In this document: in pieces, positions 36,294 to 45,676 of the stretch | How positions within the stretch are numbered: the stretch's first letter is position 1 | Layout: every line of letters begins with the position of its first letter | Assembly: GCF_000025345.1 (NCBI RefSeq) | Contig: NC_013757.1 | Span: 4,588,001 to 4,652,000, forward strand | DNA length: 64,000 nucleotides | DNA from: Geodermatophilus obscurus DSM 43160 | GTDB lineage: Bacteria; Actinomycetota; Actinomycetes; Mycobacteriales; Geodermatophilaceae | Reading direction: 5' to 3' | Translations under genes and position numbers: made by a program | Notes under the pieces: generated by a model | What the model was told of the DNA's origin: nothing | Databases searched by the model: none | The model's input: only the letters and a program-made list of their open reading frames with translations

Positions 36294-36299
36294 CAGGAT
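36294..36299 (+). promoter_or_regulatory. Putative -10 box CAGGAT before the duplicated-domain gene
   Basis: CAGGAT, seven bases, then GTG 36307. Supports that start over the ATG at 36298, which overlaps the box. Confidence 0.4.
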
Positions 36300-36306
36300 G
36301 GGGCCC

Positions 36307-37731
36307 GTGGCCCGGCCCAGCATCGTCCCCATCGCCCTCACCGTCGACGACCGCACCGGCTTCACCCTGTGGGCCCCGCCGTGGGAGGAGGACGGCGAGG
36401 AGTGGCAGGCGTTCCTCGGCACGTCCGAGGACGACCGGGCCCGCGTGCACCTCTTCCCGACGCCCGCGGCGCTGGCCGCCTTCTGCCGCACCCGCACCGA
36501 CCACGACCTCGCCGACCACCCGGTCTGGCCGGTCGTGGTCGGGCTGGGTGCGGCCGACCTGACGCCCGACGACGACCACCGCTACGACCTCGACGGCGTC
36601 TACGACATCGCCGCCGAGAACCCCGACCGGTGGGCGGTCGAGGAGCTGGCCGCGACCATCGACATCGTCACCCGGCTGGCCGAGTGCCTCGACACCGGCG
36701 ATGACGAGCTGACCGACCCGGACGACGACCCGGACGTCGACGACGACATCGAGCTGGAGCGCCGGTCGGGCGGGGACGCGACCCGCGGCGGGGAGTTCGG
36801 CGCGCTCGCCGAGCTGGTCTCCCGGCCGGAGGTCGGGTCGCTCGGGCTCGGCGTCGAGGCCTTCCTCGGCCGCTCCGGCGAGGACGCCTGGGTGGGTGTC
36901 GGCGGAGCCCTCGACGACCTGTGGGAGGACGTCCTCGAGGAGCTGGGCGCGCACCTGGACTGGACCGGCGGGGGCACGGTCGCCATCGAGGACTACCCCT
37001 CGGCGGCCGAGGCCGACGACGAGGACGACGAGTTCGACGACGAGGCCGACGACACCGAGGACGCCGCCCCCGCAACGCGCCCGGCCGGCGGCTCGACCGC
37101 GGCCTCGGCGGCAGCGGCCGGCGTCAGCACCATCGCCCGTCCCGGCCGGATCGCCGCCCCGCCGGCGGAGGTCGCCAAGGCCGCCGAGTTCTGGGAGGCC
37201 GTCGGCATCCTGCCGGTGGAGGTGGTCGTGCCGGAGGGCTCCGGCGTCACGCTGCGCTGCTACGTCGACGACCGGGCCCGCTTCCTCGGCCGGGACGGCG
37301 AGGTGTTCCTGTTCCCCTCCCCCGCCGACCTCACCCGCTTCTGCCGCGGGGACGAGGCCCACGACCTCACCGAGATCGCCTCCTGGCCGGAGGTCGCCGA
37401 CACCGACACCCCGCCGCTGCCGGCCGACCAGGACCGCTACGACCTCACCGAGCTCACCGAGGTGCTGGCAGAGGTCGCCGGCGGCGCGGCCGGGCTGGTC
37501 GACCACCGCGTCCTCGCCCAGCAGATCGACGGCGTCCGCGACGTCGCCGAGTACGCCGGGCTCACCCGCGTGGACGAGCTGCTGCGCCCGGACGCGCCGC
37601 TCGGCCAGGCGGTGGCGCGCGGGGAGCGGCAGCCCGACGCCCCGCTGCGCGCCGAGGACGCCGCCGTCCTGCGCCCGGCCTGGGACCAGGTCGTCACCGA
37701 GGTCAGCGGGGCGCTGGTCTTCCGCGACTGA
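36307..37731 (+). CDS. Acidic two-domain protein of unknown function
   Basis: A 474-residue cytoplasmic protein not assigned a function. It contains two copies of one domain: VHLFPTPAALAAFCRTRTDHDL then DDDHRYDLDGVYDIA in the N-half, and VFLFPSPADLTRFCRGDEAHDL then DQDRYDLTELTEVLA in the C-half. They are joined by a very acidic Asp/Glu linker (about residues 238-252) and an Ala-rich stretch. Homologues in actinomycetes are often labelled primosomal protein without basis I can see. GTG 36307 is preferred for the CAGGAT box; ATG 36298 is the alternative. Confidence 0.7.
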   Translation: MARPSIVPIALTVDDRTGFTLWAPPWEEDGEEWQAFLGTSEDDRARVHLFPTPAALAAFCRTRTDHDLADHPVWPVVVGLGAADLTPDDDHRYDLDGVYDIAAENPDRWAVEELAATIDIVTRLAECLDTGDDELTDPDDDPDVDDDIELERRSGGDATRGGEFGALAELVSRPEVGSLGLGVEAFLGRSGEDAWVGVGGALDDLWEDVLEELGAHLDWTGGGTVAIEDYPSAAEADDEDDEFDDEADDTEDAAPATRPAGGSTAASAAAAGVSTIARPGRIAAPPAEVAKAAEFWEAVGILPVEVVVPEGSGVTLRCYVDDRARFLGRDGEVFLFPSPADLTRFCRGDEAHDLTEIASWPEVADTDTPPLPADQDRYDLTELTEVLAEVAGGAAGLVDHRVLAQQIDGVRDVAEYAGLTRVDELLRPDAPLGQAVARGERQPDAPLRAEDAAVLRPAWDQVVTEVSGALVFRD

Positions 37732-37770
37732 GGAAGGACCCCCTGCCCCCACCGCTCGCCCCGCCCCTGA
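37732..37770 (+). repeat. Post-stop AGGACCCC-type repeat, plus-strand copy
   Basis: The TGA is followed by GGAAGGACCCCCTGCCCCCA and CCGCTCGCC, the same order of blocks as in the minus-strand copies. Confidence 0.55.
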
Positions 37771-37842
37771 GTTGGTCATGGGGTTGTTGCTGCCGGGCAC
37801 ACCGGCGGCGGCGCGTCCGCGAGCGACAACCCCATGATCAAC
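37771..37842 (+). terminator. Hairpin with 21-bp stem behind the acidic two-domain gene
   Basis: Arms 37771-37791 and 37822-37842 pair over 21 positions, 19 Watson-Crick and two G-U, around the core TCATGGGGTTGT. A post-stop AGGACCCC-type repeat (37732-37770) lies between the stop and this hairpin. Confidence 0.7.
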
Positions 37843-37875
37843 AGCGATGGGGGGCGAGGCGGCCGAGACACCCAC

Positions 37876-37929
37876 CACGAACGGCAGCGGCCGGTCCCGG
37901 GGATCCGGGACCGGCCGCTGCCGTTCGTG
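37876..37929 (-). terminator. Perfect 25-bp-stem hairpin behind the DEAD-box helicase gene
   Basis: Arms 37876-37900 and 37905-37929 are exact reverse complements with a GGAT loop; the longest perfect stem in the window. It lies 21 bases beyond the helicase stop, with an AGGACCC post-stop motif between. Confidence 0.85.
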
Positions 37930-37950
37930 ACCCTGCAGGAGGGTCCTTCC

Positions 37951-39477
37951 TCAGTCCGCCGACCGCTCGGGCCGCCGGCCCTGACCGCGGTACTGGCTGG
38001 GACGACGCTCGCCGCGCTCGCCGTACGGACGGTCGCCGTTCCCGCGGGAACGCTCGCCGTACGGCCGCTCGCCGAACGCCGGACGGTCGCCGTCCCGGCG
38101 CGGCCGCTCCCCGTGGGGACGGCGCGGCCGGTCACCGTCGCGGCGCGGACGCTCGCCGTCCCGGCGGGGACGCCGGCCACCGGGACCGCCGTGCCCACCG
38201 GAGGGACGCCGGGACTCGCGCACCGGGCGCTCCACCGGCTCGACGTGCACGCCGCTGGCGATGAGCTCGGCGATCGGGGCGTCGCCCGGACGGACCCGGG
38301 AGACCTCCGGCTCGATCTTGGCCTGGCGGAACCGGCGCTTGGCCTGGCCCACCTGGTCGGGCAGCAGCAGCGAGACGACCACGCCGCCGGCGCCGGCGCG
38401 GGCGGTGCGGCCCGAACGGTGCAGGTAGGTCTTGTGGTCCGCCGGCGGGTCGTAGTGCAGCACCAGCGAGACGTCGTCGACGTGGATGCCGCGGGCGGCG
38501 ACGTCGGTGGCGACCAGCACCGGGCTGCGGGCGTCGGTGAACTCCTCCAGCGCCCGGCGGCGGGCGCCCTGCGGCAGCCCGCCGTGGATTGCCTCGGCCT
38601 TGATGCCGGCGGCCTGCAGGTTGCCGGCGAGCCGGTCGGCGCCGAGCTGGGTGCGCACGAAGATGAGCGTGCGGCCCGGCCGGGCGGCCAGCTGCTCGGT
38701 CACCGGCACCTTGTCCCGGAAGGCGAGGCTGTAGGCCAGGTGCTCGGCCGGCGGGGCGTCGTCCCCGGCGCGCTTGACCTCGTGCCGGGCCGGGTCCTTC
38801 AGGTAGCGGCGCACCAGGGTGTCCACCTCGCCGTCCAGCGTGGCCGAGAACAGCAGCCGCTGGGCGTCGGGGCGGGTCTGGTCGAGCAGCTCCTGCACGA
38901 CCGGCAGGAAGCCCAGGTCGGACATGAAGTCGGCCTCGTCGATGACGGTCACGGAGACTTCGTCGAGGGTGACCTCGCCCTGGCTGATGAGGTCCTGCAG
39001 CCGGCCGGGGGTGGCGATGACGGCGTCCACGCCACGGCGCAGCTGCTGGATCTGCCGGTACATCGAGGCACCGCCGTAGACGGTGGTCAGCTGGACGCCG
39101 ATCGACTGGCCCAGGGGTGCGAGGTTGTCGAACACCTGCTGGGCCAGCTCGCGGGTCGGCACGAGCACCAGCGCGCGCGGGGCACGCGGGCCCCGCCGGG
39201 CGGTCTCGCCCAGGCGGGCGAGCATCGGCAGGCCGAAGGCCAGCGTCTTGCCCGAGCCGGTGGCGGCCTTGCCCAGCACGTCGCGCCCGGCGAGGGCGTC
39301 GGGCAGGGCGGAGGCCTGGATGGCGAAGGGGTGCCGGATGCCGCGCCGCTCGAGCGCGGTCACCAGCTGCTGGGGCAGGCCCAGCTGGGCGAAGGTCGGG
39401 CCGCTCGGCTCGGCGGGCACCTCGACCTCGGCGATCTCAGGGGTGGTCTGGACGTCGACAGTGTCGAACGTGGTCAT
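37951..39477 (-). CDS. DEAD-box ATP-dependent RNA helicase
   Basis: RNA-remodelling helicase of 508 residues. Q-motif region FAQLGLPQQLVTALERRGIRHPFAIQ, Walker A ATGSGKT, PTRELAQQV, TPGRLQD, VIDEADFM (DEAD), SAT in LFSATLDGEV, and domain 2 with VATDVAARGIHVDDV and HRSGRTARAG are all present. After about residue 415 comes an Arg/Asp/Gly-rich tail with repeated RRDGDRP/GERPYGER units, a likely RNA-binding low-complexity region. ATG 39477 begins MTTFDTVDV. The untranslated leader appears long and contains a hairpin. Confidence 0.93.
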   Translation of the reverse strand: MTTFDTVDVQTTPEIAEVEVPAEPSGPTFAQLGLPQQLVTALERRGIRHPFAIQASALPDALAGRDVLGKAATGSGKTLAFGLPMLARLGETARRGPRAPRALVLVPTRELAQQVFDNLAPLGQSIGVQLTTVYGGASMYRQIQQLRRGVDAVIATPGRLQDLISQGEVTLDEVSVTVIDEADFMSDLGFLPVVQELLDQTRPDAQRLLFSATLDGEVDTLVRRYLKDPARHEVKRAGDDAPPAEHLAYSLAFRDKVPVTEQLAARPGRTLIFVRTQLGADRLAGNLQAAGIKAEAIHGGLPQGARRRALEEFTDARSPVLVATDVAARGIHVDDVSLVLHYDPPADHKTYLHRSGRTARAGAGGVVVSLLLPDQVGQAKRRFRQAKIEPEVSRVRPGDAPIAELIASGVHVEPVERPVRESRRPSGGHGGPGGRRPRRDGERPRRDGDRPRRPHGERPRRDGDRPAFGERPYGERSRGNGDRPYGERGERRPSQYRGQGRRPERSAD

Positions 39478-39604
39478 GCGGGTGTGGGACTCCGATGCTT
39501 CTCGGCGCGCGTCCCGTGGTGGTGCGCGGACACCGTCGATCGGCGTCCTCACTGGCGATCACGACGTCAGGAGACGCTGCGGATCTGCACGGATGCGCTT
39601 CTGC

Positions 39605-39621
39605 CCGGACGGACCGTCCGG
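39605..39621 (-). promoter_or_regulatory. Hairpin in the leader of the DEAD-box helicase gene
   Basis: CCGGACG-GAC-CGTCCGG, a 7-bp stem with a 3-base loop, about 130 bases upstream of the start. A TACGGT candidate -10 lies near 39651 on the minus strand, giving a leader of roughly 165 bases. Long leaders are known for cold-inducible helicase mRNAs; regulation here is inference. Confidence 0.35.
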
Positions 39622-39708
39622 AGAGGATGACCGGCGACTGCCGGTACACCTACCGTAGCAGCGCAGGTCGAGCCGGGATTCCCGCGACGGAGGTGGCCCC
39701 CGCCACGC

Positions 39709-40785
39709 TCAGCCGCGCAGCGCCGCGTACCCCGGGCGGACGACGTCGGCCAGCAGCCGGGCCCGCTCGTCGTCGGGCAGGAACGCGGCGGCGAGCGCCC
39801 GCTCGGTCACCGTCCGGACGTCGTCCCAGCCCCAGCCGAAGGTGCCGGCCACGTCAGTGAGCTCGCTGGTGACCGAGACGCCGCTCATCAGCCGGTTGTC
39901 GGTGTTGACGGTGACCGCGAAGCCCAGCCGGTGCAGCCGGTCGACCGGGTGCTCGGCCAGCGACGGGTAGGCGCCGGTCTGCACGTTGGACGACGGCGCG
40001 ACCTCGAGCGGCACCTGCCGGTCGAGCACCCGCTGCGCCACCGGCCCGAGGGTGCCGTCCCCGGCGACCTCGTCGGCGATGCGCACCCCGTGGCCGAGCC
40101 GCTCGGCGCGGGCGCCGTCCAGCGCGGCGACGATGCTGTCGATGCCGGCCGCCTCGCCGGCGTGCACGGTGCGGTGCGCCCCGGCACGGTCCAGCAGCGC
40201 GATGGCCGACGGGTGCCGGTCGGGCGGGAAGCCGATCTCCGGGCCGGCCAGGTCGAAGCCGGCCACCCCGGCGTCGCGGTGGCGGACCACCAGGCCGGCG
40301 ACCTCGTCCCAGCGGTCGTTCTGCCGCATGGCGCACAGCAGCGTGCCGACCGTGATCGGCGTGCCCGCCGCGGCGGCCTCCGCGCCGCCCTTGGCGAACC
40401 CGTCGAGGATGGCCTCGACGGCCTCCTCGATCGGGGTGCCCTGCGCCGTCAGCAACTCGGGCGCCATGCGGACCTCGGCGTACACGACGCCGTCGGCGGC
40501 CAGGTCGAGGGCGCACTCGTGGGCCACCCGGGCGACCGCCTCGGGCCGCTGCATCACCGCGACGGTGTGCGCGAAGGTCTCCAGGTAGCGCACCAGCGAG
40601 CCGGAGTCGGCGGCCTGCCGGAACCAGCGACCCAGCTCGTCGGCGTCGTCCGCCGGGAGGTCCCGGTAGCCGGCCTCGTCGGCGAGCTCGAGCACCGTCT
40701 GCGGCCGCAGCCCGCCGTCCAGGTGGTCGTGCAGCAGGACCTTCGGCGCGCGGCGGATCGAGTCGGCGTTCAGCGGTGCGGGCAC
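39709..40785 (-). CDS. add: Adenosine deaminase
   Basis: Deaminates adenosine and deoxyadenosine to the inosine forms, feeding purine nucleoside phosphorylase. The 358-residue protein has the metal-binding LLHDHLDGGLRP, the catalytic HAGEAAG, LGHGVRIADE, and PSSNVQTGA plus TVNTDNRLMSG with the last metal Asp. The GTG start at 40785 is the best fit to the family N-terminus but GGGGAG abuts it, so the exact start is uncertain. The gene follows the ABC-2 exporter genes in the same direction. Confidence 0.93.
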   Translation of the reverse strand: MPAPLNADSIRRAPKVLLHDHLDGGLRPQTVLELADEAGYRDLPADDADELGRWFRQAADSGSLVRYLETFAHTVAVMQRPEAVARVAHECALDLAADGVVYAEVRMAPELLTAQGTPIEEAVEAILDGFAKGGAEAAAAGTPITVGTLLCAMRQNDRWDEVAGLVVRHRDAGVAGFDLAGPEIGFPPDRHPSAIALLDRAGAHRTVHAGEAAGIDSIVAALDGARAERLGHGVRIADEVAGDGTLGPVAQRVLDRQVPLEVAPSSNVQTGAYPSLAEHPVDRLHRLGFAVTVNTDNRLMSGVSVTSELTDVAGTFGWGWDDVRTVTERALAAAFLPDDERARLLADVVRPGYAALRG

Positions 40786-40829
40786 CTCCCCATTCTCGTC
40801 AGCGGAGCCCGCCCGCTTGAGCCGGGGAG

Positions 40830-41648
40830 TCAGCCCTCGCGGTCCTGCCAGCGGAAGGTCGCCGCGCAGAGCACGAGTCCGGCCACGCACCACAGGCCGA
40901 GCACCAGCGCGACGGTGCCGAGCTCCCACGACCCGGCCGGCTCCCGGGCCGCCAGCGCGTCGGGGAGGAACACCGAGCGCAGTCCCTGGGCCAGCCACTT
41001 CACCGGGAAGACCGCGGCCACGTCCTGCAGCCAGCCGGGCACCTGGTCGAAGGGCAGGAAGACGCCGGAGACGAACTCGAGGACCAGCGCGATCGGGGTG
41101 ACCGTCGCCGACGCCGACCGGCCGTTGCGGGCCAGCGTCGACACCACGATGCCCAGCAGGGTGCACGCCGCGGCGCCGAGCACCGACACCCAGGTGAAGG
41201 TCAGCCAGTCGGCGCCCGAGGGCAGGTCGATGCCGTACACGAGGACGCCGACCAGCAGCAGCAGCGCGATGGTCGCGACCGCCACCGCGAGCACCTGCAC
41301 GACCTTGCCGGCGAAGTAGGCGCTGGCCGGCATCGGCGTGCCGCGGAGGCTCTTGAGCGTGCCGTCGGAGCGCTCGCCGGCGATGTGGATCGCCATGTTC
41401 TGCAGGCTGGCGCCGACGATGCCGGCGGTGATCACCCCGGCCATGAAGTACTGCGGGAAGTCGACGCCGGTGCCGAGGTCGTAGTCGAGCACCGCGCCCA
41501 GGCCCAGCAGCAGGATGACCGGGAAGACGAGGGTGAAGACCACCGACTCCCGCTGCCGGAAGAACTCCTTAAGCTCGACGCCGGCGCGGGTGAGGCAGAC
41601 CCGGCCGAGCGGGGGCAGCGCGGTCCGCTCCGGGGCGGCGGTGGTCAC
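40830..41648 (-). CDS. ABC-2 type transporter permease
   Basis: A 272-residue membrane protein with six hydrophobic segments, the ABC-2 permease pattern (LKEFFRQRESVVFTLVFPVI at the first helix, ERSDGTLKSLRGTPMPASAYF cytoplasmic loop, FVSGVFLPFDQVPGWLQ). It pairs with the ATPase gene upstream, overlapping it by four bases. Substrate unknown; such two-component exporters often move drugs, antibiotics or polysaccharide precursors. Confidence 0.88.
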   Translation of the reverse strand: MTTAAPERTALPPLGRVCLTRAGVELKEFFRQRESVVFTLVFPVILLLGLGAVLDYDLGTGVDFPQYFMAGVITAGIVGASLQNMAIHIAGERSDGTLKSLRGTPMPASAYFAGKVVQVLAVAVATIALLLLVGVLVYGIDLPSGADWLTFTWVSVLGAAACTLLGIVVSTLARNGRSASATVTPIALVLEFVSGVFLPFDQVPGWLQDVAAVFPVKWLAQGLRSVFLPDALAAREPAGSWELGTVALVLGLWCVAGLVLCAATFRWQDREG

Positions 41649-42550
41649 GAGTTGTCCCCGATCATCTTCAGGTAGACGTCCTCGAGCGTGGGCCGGGCGA
41701 CGGTCAGGTCGGGCACCTCGCCGGGGAAGCGGGCGGCCAGCTCCCGCACGAACGCGGTCGGCGTCGCGGTCTCGGCGGTGCGCCGGACGCCGTCCTCGGT
41801 CCAGCGGACGACGGCGGGTGCGGTGCCCCGCCCGCCCAGTGCGGCGGGGACGGCGACCTCGGCGAGCTGGCCGCGGGCGAGGACGCCGACCCGGTCGGCC
41901 AGCGCCTCGGCCTCGTCGAGGTAGTGCGTGGTGAGCAGCATCGTGGTGCCCAGGTCGCGCAGCGAGCGGATCAGCGCCCAGAACTGCCGCCTCGCCTCGG
42001 GGTCGAAGCCGGTGGTCGGCTCGTCGAGGAAGAGCAGCCGCGGCCGGCCGACGATGCCCAGCGCCACGTCCAGCCGTCGGCGCTGGCCGCCGGACAGGGT
42101 GCGGGCGCGGGCGCCCGCCTTGTCGGTGAGCCCGACCAGCTCCAGCACCTCGCCGGGGTCGCGCGGCTCGGCGTAGTAGGACGCCCGCGCCCTCAGCAGC
42201 TCGCGGACCGACAGCTGGCTGTCCCCCGCGCCGGACTGCAGCACGATGCCCAGCTGCGCCTTCCAGCGCCGTCCGCCCCGGGCCGGGTCGACGCCGAGGA
42301 CGCGCACGTCGCCGCCGTCCCGCTTCCGGTAGCCCTCCAGCACCTCGACGGTGGTGGTCTTGCCGGCGCCGTTGGGACCCAGCAGCGCGAAGATTTCGCC
42401 GCGCCGGATGTCGAGGTCCAGGCCGTCGACGGCGGCGCGGTCGCCGTAGCGCTTCACCAGGCCGCGGACGGAGATGGCGGCGTCCGGGTCCAGCGGGTCG
42501 CCCGGCTGGGGCCGGTTGTCGGCCACCACGGGCGCGGACGGACTCGTCAC
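41645..42550 (-). CDS. ABC-2 type transporter ATP-binding protein
   Basis: A DrrA-like ATPase of about 301 residues. Walker A GPNGAGKTTT, signature LSGGQRRRLDVAL, Walker B LLFLDEPTTGFD and the switch histidine in LLTTHYLDEAEALADR are intact; a C-terminal regulatory stretch ends VARPTLEDVYLKMIGD. GTG 42550 (VTSPSAP) has GGGAG upstream; a GTG at 42568 would add six residues. Translationally coupled to the permease. Confidence 0.9.
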   Translation of the reverse strand: MTSPSAPVVADNRPQPGDPLDPDAAISVRGLVKRYGDRAAVDGLDLDIRRGEIFALLGPNGAGKTTTVEVLEGYRKRDGGDVRVLGVDPARGGRRWKAQLGIVLQSGAGDSQLSVRELLRARASYYAEPRDPGEVLELVGLTDKAGARARTLSGGQRRRLDVALGIVGRPRLLFLDEPTTGFDPEARRQFWALIRSLRDLGTTMLLTTHYLDEAEALADRVGVLARGQLAEVAVPAALGGRGTAPAVVRWTEDGVRRTAETATPTAFVRELAARFPGEVPDLTVARPTLEDVYLKMIGDNS

Positions 42551-42642
42551 GGGGACACAGTCTCCCACCTCGTCATCGCGGCCCTCCGGGCCGCACCGCG
42601 GCCAACGGCCGTCCCCGACCTGCAGCCCCTGCCCGTCGCAAC

Positions 42643-42698
42643 GAGATCTGCACAGTGGCGGCCATCAGGAGGCGGGAGGCCACCACTGTGCAGATCTC
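42643..42698 (-). terminator. 16-bp perfect-stem hairpin behind deoA
   Basis: Arms GAGATCTGCACAGTGG (42643-42658) and its exact complement (42683-42698) with a 24-base loop whose edges can extend the pairing. It starts 19 bases beyond the deoA stop, separating it from the ABC-2 genes. Confidence 0.75.
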
Positions 42699-42717
42699 AC
42701 GGGACGGGGTGGGGCGC

Positions 42718-43991
<1,274 letters not shown>

Positions 43992-43995
<4 letters not shown>

Positions 43996-44399
43996 CGCCC
44001 GGCCGCCCTCTCCAGGTCGTCGGGCCCGAAGGCGTCGGGCAGCACCTCGCGCATCGGCACGATCCCCAGCGACACCGTCTCGATGAGCATCTCCGGGCCG
44101 CCGTGCTCCCACAGCAGCTGCCGGCACCGCCCGCAGGGCATGAGCGGCTGCCCGTCGCCGCCGACGCAGGCCACCGCGACCAGCCGGCCGCCGCCGGTGC
44201 GGGCGAGGTCGCTGACCATCCCGCACTCGGCGCACAGGCCCAGCCCGTAGCTGGCGTTCTCCACGTTGCAGCCGGTGACCACGCGGCCGTCGTCCACCAG
44301 CCCGGCGACGCCCACCGGGAACCGCGAGTACGGCGCGTAGGCGTGCGTCATCGCCTCCCGGGCGGCACCGCGCAGCGCCTCCCAGTCCGGTTCGGCCAC
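43992..44399 (-). CDS. cdd: Cytidine deaminase
   Basis: Deaminates cytidine and deoxycytidine. A 135-residue tetrameric-type enzyme with YAPYSRFPVGVA, the zinc site CNVENASYGLGLCAE (catalytic Glu in CAE) and PCGRCRQLL. GTG 44399 overlaps the permease stop codon (TAGTG) and its stop overlaps deoA, so it is embedded in the importer-cdd-deoA operon. Confidence 0.95.
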
Positions 44400-45676
44400 T
44401 AGTGCTCTCCTCGTCGGTAGACCAACCCGTCGGCCTTCGGCATCCGCAGCCGTTGGGAGGCCAGCGACAGCACCAGCAGCGTGGTCAGGTGCGGGGTGAA
44501 GAAGACGATGCCCTCGGGCAGCCGGTCGATGGTCAGGAAGCCGACCAGCGCGGCGACGGCCACGGCCCCGGCCAGCACCGCCTGCACCGGCTTGCGGCGC
44601 ACCGCCTGGTGGACCGCGACGCCGGCCAGCAGGACCGCGATGAGCAGCAGCAGGGCCACCACCGCGGTCTGGCTGCGCAGCTGCAGGGCGTCGGCGAAGC
44701 CGAACAGGCCCGCGCCGGCCGCCAGCCCCCCGGGCCGCCAGTTGCCGAAGATCAGCGCGGCCAGGCCGATGAAGCCGCGGCCGCCGGTCTGCCCCTCGCG
44801 GTAGATGCCGGCGACGAACACCAGGAAGACGCCGCCGAGCCCGGCCAGCGCGCCGGAGACGATGACGGCGAGGTACTTCAGCCGGTAGACGGGCACGCCC
44901 AAGGAGTCCGCGGCGGCCGGGTTCTCGCCGCACGAGCGCAGCCGCAGGCCGAACGCGGTGCGCCACAGCAGCAGGTAGGACACCGGGATCAGCAGGACGG
45001 CGAACAGGGTCAGCAGGCCGACGCCGCTGGTCAGCCCGCGCAGCAGGCCGGCCAGGTCGCTGAGCAGGAACCAACCCCGGCCCTCGAGGTCGCCGAGCAG
45101 GTCCGGCCCGGAGGACAGCAGCGGCAGCGACAGGGACGGCGGGTCGCTGGCCAGGGACGGCGACTGCGTCGGGCCGCCCCCGGTGTCCTCGGTGAACAGC
45201 AGCTCGGAGAGGAAGCGGACGACGCCCCCGGCGAGGATGTTGATCGCCACGCCGGAGACGACGTGGTCGACGCCGAAGGTGACCGTGGCGATCGCGTGCA
45301 GCAGGCCGCCGACCGCGCCGAAGACCACGCCGCCGAGGACCGCGCCGACCCAGCCCCACTGGTAGCCCGCCCACCCGGCGCCCCAGGTGCCGAGGACCAT
45401 CATCCCCTCGAGGCCGATGTTGACGACGCCCGCGCGCTCGGACCACAGCCCGCCGAGGGCGGCCAGGCCGATGGGGACGGCGAGCAGCAGTGCCGCCGCG
45501 AGGGTCGACGACGAGGTGAGCTCCTGCTCCCCCGAGACGACCCGGACCAGCGAGAACAACAGCCACAGGCCGGCAAGCAGCCAGAGCACCCGCCGGGCCC
45601 GGCCGCCGCCGGTGAGCAGGTCGGTCAGGGGGCCGCGGCTGGGCCGGCCGGTGCGGGTCGTTGCCGTGGCGCTCAT
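44399..45676 (-). CDS. Nucleoside ABC importer permease 2
   Basis: A 425-residue permease of the BPD_transp_2 / branched-chain type found in nucleoside importers. About ten hydrophobic segments; motifs WSERAGVVNIGLEGMMVLG and GENPAAADSLGVPVYRLK are typical of YufQ/NupC-like partners. It carries an insertion between helices (Ser/Pro/Leu-rich region around 45080-45190). The start ATGA overlaps permease 1, the stop overlaps cdd. Confidence 0.88.
   Translation of the reverse strand: MSATATTRTGRPSRGPLTDLLTGGGRARRVLWLLAGLWLLFSLVRVVSGEQELTSSSTLAAALLLAVPIGLAALGGLWSERAGVVNIGLEGMMVLGTWGAGWAGYQWGWVGAVLGGVVFGAVGGLLHAIATVTFGVDHVVSGVAINILAGGVVRFLSELLFTEDTGGGPTQSPSLASDPPSLSLPLLSSGPDLLGDLEGRGWFLLSDLAGLLRGLTSGVGLLTLFAVLLIPVSYLLLWRTAFGLRLRSCGENPAAADSLGVPVYRLKYLAVIVSGALAGLGGVFLVFVAGIYREGQTGGRGFIGLAALIFGNWRPGGLAAGAGLFGFADALQLRSQTAVVALLLLIAVLLAGVAVHQAVRRKPVQAVLAGAVAVAALVGFLTIDRLPEGIVFFTPHLTTLLVLSLASQRLRMPKADGLVYRRGEH

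Noticed and set aside
40830..42550. Part of a biosynthetic gene cluster around the DrrAB-like exporter
   Set aside because: Neighbours are salvage and housekeeping genes; no synthase or tailoring enzyme is present.
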